Assembly (NCBI RefSeq): GCF_024437735.1
Contig: NZ_JANFQO010000025.1
Span: forward strand, 28,806-92,805
Direction of reading: 5' to 3'
Origin: Tahibacter harae
GTDB taxonomy: Bacteria; Pseudomonadota; Gammaproteobacteria; Xanthomonadales; Rhodanobacteraceae
Length of the DNA stretch: 64,000 bases
A program made the translations under genes and the position numbers. Of this stretch, positions 56,670 to 64,000 are shown piece after piece (the stretch's first letter is position 1; every line of letters starts with the position of its first letter). The notes beneath the pieces are model-generated. The model did no database searches and was not told the DNA's origin. It was given only the letters and a program-made list of their open reading frames with translations.

Positions 56670-57818
56670 TCAGCGCCGGTCCACCCGCAGCAGCTGTACC
56701 GGCGTGCGTTCCGGCGTGTAGCCGTCGAGGCGGTTGATGTCGACCGAGTCGAACTCGGCGACGAGCTTGCCGGCGGCGTCGCTGAGCCGGCAGCGCCGCG
56801 GCGGCGCGAGCTTGGATTCGGCCGGATCGACCTCGCAGGCCAGCACCGAGCCGTCGTCGGCGCCGAGGCGGTATTCGGCCGAAGCGCTGAAACCCGTGCC
56901 GTTGAGATGGATCTGGCGCGCGCTGCGCGGCTGGCCCGGGGTGGCGCCCAGCAATACCCAGTCGCCGTCCCAGGCCGTGCCGTCGGTGTGTTCGGTGAAG
57001 GGCAGGTGGGCCAGGTTGATGATCTGCTGGCGCAGCAGCGGCTGCGTCTCGGCCAGATCGTAGTGGGTGAGCCAGGCGGTGGCGCGGCCGTTGCCCTCGA
57101 AATCCATGTACAGGGTGGCATTGCCGATTTCGCCGGCGAGGTCGGCTCCGGATTCGGTATCCGTGCCGGCGGGATTATTGCCGGCGGCGATCAGCTCGAT
57201 ACGCGCGCTGCGCCCGCGCAGTTTGCCGGTACCGAAATACCAGCTGGGCCCGCCCTTGGGCGTGCGGCCGAGCACGGCCACCGCCAGGGTGTCGAACTGC
57301 AGCTCGATGCTGAAACCCGTGCCGGCCATGGGATTGCTGGCATCGGCCTCCGGCAGCGGCCACCACAGGCCGGATGCCGGCATGGGGCGCTGCGGCGCCG
57401 ACGCCGGCTCGATCAGGGCGAAGCCACGCAGCTGCGGCGGCGCCGTGGCGCTGTTGGCCGCCAGCACGCTGACCCGCAGCGGCGCGGCCGGCCAGCTCTT
57501 GCCCAGGCGCTTGCCCAGATCCACTTCCAGGTCGAACGGCAGCGGCGCGCGCGCGCACAGTGGGCGCAGCGAACGCAGGGTGATGCGTAGCTCGCTGCCG
57601 TCCAGGGCGACCGCGTCCACGCTGGGCCGGCAGGGCGTAGGCCACATGCCCTGCAGCCGCAGGCGCGGACTGGCGCCGCCCTTGGTCGAAAGGGCCTCGA
57701 TGCGCATTTCCGGGCTGCGGCTGTACGGCTCCAGGCGGGGTTCCGCTGCAGCGGCCGCGGCGCCGAGGGTGGCCAGGACCAGCGCCCCGATCAGTGCGGC
57801 AACGGACTTTGGTCGCAT
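56670..57818 (-). CDS. Secreted hypothetical protein with W-Y/F beta modules
   Basis: 382 residues with signal peptide (MRPKSVAALIGALVLATLGA...). The middle module ASGLWWPLPEADASNPMAG then GFSIELQFDTLAVAV and GPSWYFGTGKLRG has the repeated G-x-W and WYFG layout of modules in the metalloprotease at 59046. Two cysteine pairs are visible (CRPS...CARA and CEVD...CRLS). No catalytic site is recognised. An in-frame ATG at 57848 would add ten residues. It is divergent from the isocitrate dehydrogenase gene. Confidence 0.75.
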   Translation of the reverse strand: MRPKSVAALIGALVLATLGAAAAAAEPRLEPYSRSPEMRIEALSTKGGASPRLRLQGMWPTPCRPSVDAVALDGSELRITLRSLRPLCARAPLPFDLEVDLGKRLGKSWPAAPLRVSVLAANSATAPPQLRGFALIEPASAPQRPMPASGLWWPLPEADASNPMAGTGFSIELQFDTLAVAVLGRTPKGGPSWYFGTGKLRGRSARIELIAAGNNPAGTDTESGADLAGEIGNATLYMDFEGNGRATAWLTHYDLAETQPLLRQQIINLAHLPFTEHTDGTAWDGDWVLLGATPGQPRSARQIHLNGTGFSASAEYRLGADDGSVLACEVDPAESKLAPPRRCRLSDAAGKLVAEFDSVDINRLDGYTPERTPVQLLRVDRR

Positions 57819-57905
57819 ACGTCGGAGGTTGTTCGGCAGCGGGAGCATCCCGGATAATGCGTAGTTTTCTGGCCATCCGGCAAGCCGGGACCTGGAGTTA
57901 TCCGC

Positions 57906-58922
57906 ATGAGCAAGACTATTGCCGTCATCCGTGGCGACGGAATCGGCCCGGAGATCATGGACGCGACCCTGCGCGTCATCGACGAACTGAACACCGGTCT
58001 CTCCTATGACTTCGTCGACGCCGGCATGGCGGCGCAGGAACGCTGCGGCGAACTGCTGCCGCAGGCGACCATGGATTCCATCGCGCGCCACCATGTCGCG
58101 CTGAAGGGACCGCTGACCACGCCCATCGGCGGCGGCTTCTCCTCGCTCAACGTGGAACTGCGCAAGCGCTTCGACCTGTACGCCAACGTACGCCCTGCCA
58201 TCACCATTCCCGGCACCAAGGCGCGCTACGAGGGCATAGACCTCATCACCGTGCGTGAGAACACCGAGGGCGCCTATGGTTCCGAGGGCCAGACCCTGTC
58301 CGAGGACGGCGACACTGCGCACTCGCAGATCAAGGTGACCCGGCGCGGCTCCGAGCGCATCGTGCGTTACGCCTTCGAACTGGCCCGCCGCCAGGGCCGC
58401 AAGAAGGTCACCGTGGTGCACAAGGCCAACATCATGAAGACCACCTCGGGCCTGTTCCTGAAGGTGGCGCGCGAAGTGGCCGCGGATTTCCCCGAGATCC
58501 AGTGCAACGAGATGATCGTCGACAACACCTGCATGCAGCTGGTGATGAACCCGCAGCAGTTCGACATCATCGTCACCACCAATCTGTTCGGCGACATCAT
58601 CTCGGATCTGTGCGCCGGGCTGGTCGGCGGCCTGGGCCTGGCGCCCGGCGCCAACATCGGCACCCAGGCGGCGATCTTCGAGGCGGTGCACGGCTCCGCG
58701 CCGGACATCGCCGGCAAGGGCATAGCCAATCCCTGCGCGCTGCTGCTGGCCGCCTGCCAGATGCTTGGCCACCTGGGCATGGAGGACAAGGCCCAGCGTG
58801 TGCGCGCCGCGATCCGCGACGTGGTCGCGCGCAAGGACCGGGTCACGCCGGATCTCGGCGGCAGCGGCAACACCGCGAGCTTCGCCGATGCGCTGATCGA
58901 CAGCCTGCGCGCGAACGCCTGA
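57906..58922 (+). CDS. NAD-type isocitrate dehydrogenase
   Basis: 338 residues of the short isopropylmalate/isocitrate dehydrogenase family: IAVIRGDGIGPEIM, NVRPAITIPGTKARYEGIDL, TVRENTEGAYGSEG and NLFGDIISDLCAGLVGGLG. The acidic residue pattern after the adenine-binding loop (EAVHGSAPDIAGKGIANPCA) suits NAD rather than NADP. It oxidises isocitrate to 2-oxoglutarate in the citric acid cycle. Homoisocitrate or isopropylmalate dehydrogenase is less likely from the RENTEG context. Confidence 0.9.
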   Translation: MSKTIAVIRGDGIGPEIMDATLRVIDELNTGLSYDFVDAGMAAQERCGELLPQATMDSIARHHVALKGPLTTPIGGGFSSLNVELRKRFDLYANVRPAITIPGTKARYEGIDLITVRENTEGAYGSEGQTLSEDGDTAHSQIKVTRRGSERIVRYAFELARRQGRKKVTVVHKANIMKTTSGLFLKVAREVAADFPEIQCNEMIVDNTCMQLVMNPQQFDIIVTTNLFGDIISDLCAGLVGGLGLAPGANIGTQAAIFEAVHGSAPDIAGKGIANPCALLLAACQMLGHLGMEDKAQRVRAAIRDVVARKDRVTPDLGGSGNTASFADALIDSLRANA

Positions 58923-58925
58923 GGT

Positions 58926-59046
58926 AAAAGCCCGGCTTCGCGTGCCGGGCTGCAGATTTCCACAGTGTAAAAAGTGGCCGGCGCGACGGCCGCTGTAGTC
59001 CGGCGCCAGGCCGCGCCCGTCCACACCAGACGGGCGCGGCCTTTTT
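58926..59046 (+). terminator. Two stem-loops after the isocitrate dehydrogenase gene
   Basis: AGCCCGGC and GCCGGGCT (about 58928-58949) form the first stem. The second is stronger: AGGCCGCGCCCGTC (59008-59021), loop CACACCA, GACGGGCGCGGCCT (59029-59042), followed by a T-run to 59046. It separates convergent genes. Confidence 0.8.
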
Positions 59047-61373
59047 CATTGGCCCGGCGGCAGCGACAGCAGGGTCAGCGGCGAATCCTGGCGGCGGAAA
59101 CCGGCGATGCCGGGGATCTCGATGTTCAGCGAGACCCGGTTGACCCCGTCGGCCGGTTCCGTGCGCGTGGGCTGGCGCAGCTTGAGCTGGATAGTGCCGA
59201 CCTGGCGCACCTGGGCAGCGCCGGCCGGTGCCGGGCAACTGCGGCAATAACCCGAGGTCACGTCGTACAGTGGCAGCGCCGGCGTATCGGCCAGGTTCAC
59301 CCGGGTCAGCTCGCTGACCGCCCAGCGCGAGCGGCCCTGCAGGTCCGGGTAGTAGACGATGGCGACCAGCTGCGGTTGACCGTCCGCCGCGCGCACGCTG
59401 AGCAGTTCCATGCCCCAGCCCTGGTCGTTGCCCAGGCCGCTGTACCAGTGGCCGGAGAAATCCGGCGTGGTGCGGCTGGCCGGCATCACCGCCGGCTCCA
59501 GGCACCAGTTGCCTTCCTCGCCGCGGATCACCCAGCGCAGCACCGCCAGCGCGCCGGCGCCGCTGCGGTCGGCGCTGCGGCAGTACGGCGACTGCGCCGC
59601 CTGGTTGAAGTCAATGGCGATTTCGCCGCTGGAGCTGGTGTCCAGGTCGCCGCGGCCGGCGGCGGCGTTGTAGCGCACGCGCATCAGCGAGATGCCGTCG
59701 CCCTGCCTGGCGCCGATGAAGCGGCCGTCCACCAGGCGGCCCAGGCCGAAGTAGTACTCCGGCCTGCCGTCGTCTTCAAAGGTATAGAAAATGATGAAGT
59801 ACAGGTCGCCGGCGACGGCATCGCGCTGGTACAGCTGGAAGTCGACACCATGGCCGCTGCGCGTGCGGTCGAACCAGTTGCCGGTGACGGGGATCGGGAA
59901 CACCGGGGGTGCCGCCGCGGCATTGGACCAGCCCAGCGCATCGAGCATGGGCAGGGCCAGGCCCAGCGTGCGAGTGGATTCGCCGGTGTCGTAGCCGTTC
60001 ATCAGGTCGCCGGACTGCACTGTATGCGACAGCGTGGTGCCCGGAATGGTCTTGCACGGCGCGTCGGCCGCGTCGCGGTCGCAGGGGGCGAGCATGAGCG
60101 GGAAATTGTCCGGCGCCGGCCGCTCGCGGTTGGCATTCACCAGCGCTGCGACGGCCTCGGCGCCGGACCAGCGCAGGCCGTCCTGCGATACCAGTGCGGC
60201 GGCGCGCCGGGCGTCGCTGACCTGGGGCGCCAGGAAGGGCTGATATTCCCGCGTCAGCGTATCGACGGCGACGAGGTTGCTGCTGAAGATGTCGTCCAGG
60301 CCGTCCGCCTCGTCGCCGGCCGGGAAGCGGGCGCCCAGCGGACCGTCTTCCGCGTCCACGTTGACCAGGCCGATGAAGCCCAGGCCGTGGGTCAGCTCGT
60401 GCATGGCGGTGGCGATGAAGTCGATCGAGTTGCGCGGTTTGGCCGCGCCGGTGTAGCCGTAATAGAACGGCGAGCGCACCACGTTGTTGGGCGGGTCTAT
60501 GTCGGAATTGAAGGTGGCTTCGATATCCGCATTGCCGCAGCCGCCGCCGGTCACGCCGCACTGGCTGGTGCCGCCCAGGCGTACCGCCTCGGTGATGGTG
60601 TACCAGGTGTACGGGCGCGGCAGCCAGGCGCTGCGGTCGGCAATGTCGTTGGCGACGATGAGCGTGGGGCCGGCCTGGGCGATGGTGGCGCCGTCGCGGT
60701 CGCCGCCCAGGGCGTCCCAGCAGGCGCGCACGGTCACCGGCACCGGCGAGCGCAGTTCCTGCCACAGCAGTTCGCCCGCGCGCACCAGCGCATTGCGGCG
60801 CTGTTGGCCGCGGGTGGTGCCGCTGTTGCCGTCGATGGGCGTGACCGGCGTGGGGTCGTTCCAGCCGGCGATATCGCAGTCGGCGCCGGCCTGATCGAAT
60901 ACGAAGCGGATCGGGCTGACCGCCACCGTCGGGGTCAGGCTTGCGCTGAGGCGCAGGTTCTGCGGCTGGTTGCTGTAGTTCAGCACCGCGATGTACCAGC
61001 GCCCCGCGCGCAGCGGGAAGGTGCCGGAGTTCTGCACGCTGAGGCTTTCATTGCCGCCGGCGCTGGCGCTGCGGTAGTGCGAGTACTGGCGGAACAGGCC
61101 GGGGTCCGGCGCTGCGTCGCCGTTGGCGGTGCGGTCGGCGAACGGCGTGCCGTAGCGCAGCAGCAGGTCGGTGTCGCCGCCGCTGCTGTTGCCCAGTTCC
61201 AGCTTGAGCTGGGCGCTGGCCGCATCGACGTCGATGTAGTAACTGGTCGAATAACTCTGCGCCGGCATGCTGAAGCTGGCCGGCTGGCCGTTCTGCAGCG
61301 CGACCGTGGGCGCGGCCTGGACTGCAGCGGCGAACAGGCCCGGCGCCAGGGCGGCGATCCAGCGCGGCCTCAC
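59046..61373 (-). CDS. Secreted zinc metalloprotease with W-Y/F modules
   Basis: 775 residues from GTG 61373, which overlaps the stop of the small gene upstream (GTGA). A signal peptide (ALAPGLFAAAVQA) is followed by a PPC-like N-terminal domain (ASFSMPAQSYSTSYYIDV). The catalytic domain has H325-E326-LT-H329 in AMHELTHGLGFIGLV; the third metzincin histidine position (335) is Gly, so the third ligand must lie elsewhere. Two C-terminal modules follow (TGNWFDRTRSGHGVDFQLYQ and SGHWYSGLGNDQGWGMELL). It is probably an exported protease. Confidence 0.85.
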   Translation of the reverse strand: MRPRWIAALAPGLFAAAVQAAPTVALQNGQPASFSMPAQSYSTSYYIDVDAASAQLKLELGNSSGGDTDLLLRYGTPFADRTANGDAAPDPGLFRQYSHYRSASAGGNESLSVQNSGTFPLRAGRWYIAVLNYSNQPQNLRLSASLTPTVAVSPIRFVFDQAGADCDIAGWNDPTPVTPIDGNSGTTRGQQRRNALVRAGELLWQELRSPVPVTVRACWDALGGDRDGATIAQAGPTLIVANDIADRSAWLPRPYTWYTITEAVRLGGTSQCGVTGGGCGNADIEATFNSDIDPPNNVVRSPFYYGYTGAAKPRNSIDFIATAMHELTHGLGFIGLVNVDAEDGPLGARFPAGDEADGLDDIFSSNLVAVDTLTREYQPFLAPQVSDARRAAALVSQDGLRWSGAEAVAALVNANRERPAPDNFPLMLAPCDRDAADAPCKTIPGTTLSHTVQSGDLMNGYDTGESTRTLGLALPMLDALGWSNAAAAPPVFPIPVTGNWFDRTRSGHGVDFQLYQRDAVAGDLYFIIFYTFEDDGRPEYYFGLGRLVDGRFIGARQGDGISLMRVRYNAAAGRGDLDTSSSGEIAIDFNQAAQSPYCRSADRSGAGALAVLRWVIRGEEGNWCLEPAVMPASRTTPDFSGHWYSGLGNDQGWGMELLSVRAADGQPQLVAIVYYPDLQGRSRWAVSELTRVNLADTPALPLYDVTSGYCRSCPAPAGAAQVRQVGTIQLKLRQPTRTEPADGVNRVSLNIEIPGIAGFRRQDSPLTLLSLPPGQ

Positions 61374-61659
61374 CGCTGCTGCTCCCGCGCCTGCTTGAGC
61401 TGCAGGCGCACCTTCTCGTAGCGCGGATTGGGCACCTCGTCGCAGACGATGCGGGTACTGCCGTCCGGCAGCCGCACCACACGGGTCTCGCTCAGCTGCG
61501 GCGCCGGCAGCAGGCGCGGCGAGAACGGCGTCTGCGTCGGGTCCGACTTGGCGCTTGGCGCCGGCGTCAGGGCGAGGGCGCCGAAACTGGGTTCGCCGGC
61601 CTGGGCCGGGGCGGTCGTCAGCGCGCCGCAGACGGCGAGCAGGGCGAAGGTGGGGTATT

Positions 61660-61663
<4 letters not shown>
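61370..61663 (-). CDS. Small secreted protein coupled to the metalloprotease
   Basis: 97 residues: a signal peptide (FALLAVCGALTTAPAQA), a Pro-rich middle, then RVVRLPDGSTRIVCDEVPNPRYEKVRLQLKQ with one cysteine. No family was recognised. It overlaps thiD by ATGA on its 5' side and the protease by GTGA on its 3' side. A periplasmic partner, inhibitor or secretion helper for the protease is suggested by position only. Confidence 0.72.
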
Positions 61664-62499
<836 letters not shown>

Positions 62500-62703
62500 G
62501 TTGTTGTAATCCTGCAACAGGTTGGTGGCGCGGACCCTGGCCGTTGGCCTAAATCGGCACCAGTACTGGTCAAAATCGGCTGTTGCGTACTTGACGCGGT
62601 GTTGCGTTCTTGCCAAAATCCACCGCGACAATCACCACAAGCCATGGAACCACACGGCAGGGTCATGTACCGGGCGAGCGCAACAGCAGCGTCGAGGAAG
62701 CCG

Positions 62704-63834
62704 ATGGGAGCGATCAGTTTTGGCCTGACGCTCCCTTTCTATTTTCTCGCATGCGCAGCCCAGGCCCAGCTCCACGGCGAATCGGTGATGCAGCGCTGGC
62801 AGGAGTACGCCCGCCAGAGCATACAGCCGGATTTCTCCTGGGCTGAACCCGAAACCCCCGCCGTCGCGCCGCAATTGCTGGAGCTGGCCACCGCCAGCCG
62901 CAACAGCGCGACCCGCTATGTCCCCCTCGGCAACAAGTCGCTGATCGGCGTCTCGGTCAAGCGCGGGCTGGTCGAAGACCTGCCCGGCCGCCGCCTGGGC
63001 GACGACAGCCTGGCGCCCCGCCTGCTGGCGGAGGCCCGCCCGGGTCTGCACCGCTACATCGTCGCGCCCTCGTACGTGCGCAGCATGGGCAATACGGGTC
63101 ATTGGTCGGTCTCGGCGTTGTTCGCCTACCAGCGCTTCACCAATGCCTCGTTTGGCAGCGAAGACGTGCTGCCTGAATCGCTGCGCTGGGTGGAAGGCGC
63201 CGACCCGGTCGCCTACGGCCGTGGTGTGCGCGTGGAACTTAGCGAGGTGCTCGCGCCGCGCCTGCGCCTGACGGCGAGCTACCAGTCCCGCGTCAACATG
63301 GACGCGTTCAACTCCTATCGCGGCGTGTACGCGGATCCGGGCGATTTCGACATTCCGGCCAGCTTCGGCGCCAACCTGGACCTGGGCGTCACGTCCTGGC
63401 TCAGCTTCGGCCTGGGTCTGGAGCGCGTGATGTACAGCGACATCCGTGCCTTCACCAGTCCGACCTTGCCGCGCCGCTTCCTGGCGGCCATAGGCAGCGG
63501 TGGCAGCCCCATCTTCGAGTGGGCCGATCTGGACGTCTACAGCCTGACTTCGGTGCTGCACGGCGGCCGCTACGGCGATCTGGCCCTGCGCTACAGCACG
63601 CGCACCCAGCCGGCGCCGACGGCGCAACTGCTGGACCGGTTGCTCGGCGACGTCTCCAACTACAGCCTGGATCTCAGCTACTCGCGCGCCATGGGCCGCG
63701 GTGGCGAGTTCCGCTTCATCACCAGCTACGCGCCGTCGGAATACCTGCTCGGTGCTCCGGCCAGCTATGCCGCCCGCAACAGCCTCGCCGGCAACCAGCT
63801 GGAGTTCGAGGCGGTCTGGGCGACGCGCTTCTAG
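62704..63834 (+). CDS. Outer-membrane beta-barrel hypothetical protein
   Basis: 376 residues from ATG 62704, chosen because GAGGAAG stands upstream and the signal peptide (MGAISFGLTLPFYFLACAAQ) starts here; in-frame ATGs at 62644 and 62665 would give poor leaders. The mature protein has alternating beta strands (LRLTASYQSRVNM, LSFGLGLERVMYS, YSLDLSYSRAMG, FRFITSYAPSEY) and ends in Phe (VWATRF), the mark recognised by the BAM machinery. No known porin or transporter family was recognised. It is divergent from thiD. Confidence 0.8.
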   Translation: MGAISFGLTLPFYFLACAAQAQLHGESVMQRWQEYARQSIQPDFSWAEPETPAVAPQLLELATASRNSATRYVPLGNKSLIGVSVKRGLVEDLPGRRLGDDSLAPRLLAEARPGLHRYIVAPSYVRSMGNTGHWSVSALFAYQRFTNASFGSEDVLPESLRWVEGADPVAYGRGVRVELSEVLAPRLRLTASYQSRVNMDAFNSYRGVYADPGDFDIPASFGANLDLGVTSWLSFGLGLERVMYSDIRAFTSPTLPRRFLAAIGSGGSPIFEWADLDVYSLTSVLHGGRYGDLALRYSTRTQPAPTAQLLDRLLGDVSNYSLDLSYSRAMGRGGEFRFITSYAPSEYLLGAPASYAARNSLAGNQLEFEAVWATRF

Positions 63835-63859
63835 GTTTCAGAACAAGGGCTTTTGTCAT

Positions 63860-63885
63860 ACGGGGGCCTTGCCCCCGTTTTTTTT
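63860..63885 (+). terminator. Intrinsic terminator of the barrel-protein gene
   Basis: ACGGGGGC (63860-63867), loop CTT, GCCCCCGT (63871-63878), then T to 63885. A compact and strong stem with a clear T-run. Confidence 0.9.
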
Positions 63886-64000
63886 GGTTCTTCGCCCAAC
63901 TGAGTGGGTGGCACACGGCCGACCCGGCAGACTTGCTGGTGTCTAGGCAACAAATCGAGGCCGGCCGTGGCCAGTGGCGATTGTATGACTCAGCTGGGAG
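63886..64000. other. Window end, unassigned
   Basis: A frame opens at GTG 63967 and runs off the window (ASGDCMTQLG), but no ribosome binding site or familiar sequence supports it. Short complementary runs (ACGGCCG and CGGCCGT) lie just upstream. It could be the edge of another gene or element; nothing firm can be said. Confidence 0.3.

Noticed and set aside
62500..62703. TPP riboswitch upstream of thiD
   Set aside because: The conserved CTGAGA and GAACCTGAT-type boxes are absent on the thiD strand.
63886..64000. Insertion sequence end at the right edge
   Set aside because: Short complementary runs and a short open frame exist, but no recognisable terminal repeat pair or transposase sequence fits within the visible bases.

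Overview
The window is a GC-rich chromosomal segment of a gammaproteobacterium. Gene order (truA-trpF-trpB-trpA-accD-folC-dedD-cvpA-purF behind asd and fimV; prmB-aroC-asd; phoB-phoR next to ppk1-ppx), the many secreted proteins with repeated W-Y/F modules, and the family of intergenic repeats all suggest the Lysobacterales/Xanthomonadales, most likely a Rhodanobacteraceae-like lineage. This placement rests on remembered family patterns, not on a search. No tRNA, rRNA, CRISPR array, prophage or complete insertion sequence was recognised; most of the window is core chromosome with two repeat islands and one accessory secreted-protein locus.

Layout. 1-2550 is the 3' part of a large secreted BNR/sortilin-like repeat protein. 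2612-9899 (all minus) holds a VOC protein, a RidA-type putative 2-aminomuconate deaminase, a Tiki/EreA-like secreted protein, beta carbonic anhydrase, a 2-aminomuconate/2-hydroxymuconate semialdehyde dehydrogenase, a membrane protein, a 1.2 kb repeat island and an SDR of a type seen in kynurenine-degradation clusters. 10024-18165 holds two small genes, asnS, an IscA/ErpA-like Fe-S protein, a membrane-TPR protein, a HerA-like (DUF853) ATPase, an MltD-like lytic transglycosylase and an unknown small protein. 18398-23094 holds psd, a SCO1-like copper protein, prmB, aroC and asd. 23346-35862 is fimV, a second repeat island, then the compact truA-trpFBA-accD-folC-dedD-cvpA-purF run with short overlaps.

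36007-42513 is a surface-glycan-type neighbourhood: a methyltransferase, a ferritin-like DUF455 protein, two multi-pass membrane proteins, a GT4, a DUF2304 protein and a GT2. 42811-46564 is a locus of four secreted proteins, including a pair of near-duplicate 174-residue proteins, with strong terminators and a good promoter. 46653-55809 (minus) runs bepA-like, phoB, phoR, an orphan pstS-like gene, ppk1, ppx and ppiA: phosphate sensing joined to polyphosphate synthesis and breakdown. 56017-63834 holds grxC, an AhpD-like protein, NAD-type isocitrate dehydrogenase between two secreted W-Y/F-module proteins, a zinc metalloprotease coupled to a small secreted protein and thiD, and an outer-membrane beta-barrel.

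The most unusual sequence features are two inverted copies of a compound intergenic element (8173-8917 and 26198-26699). Each is a chain of hairpins with CATCC(C/T)TG tips, then a hexamer tract, then a C/G-rich stem-loop. One stem differs in sequence between copies but keeps its pairing. Other points of interest are an apparent CTG start for folC with an ideal ribosome binding site, an SDR lacking the catalytic Tyr/Lys, and the orphan PstS gene locked between phoR and ppk1 by overlapping codons.
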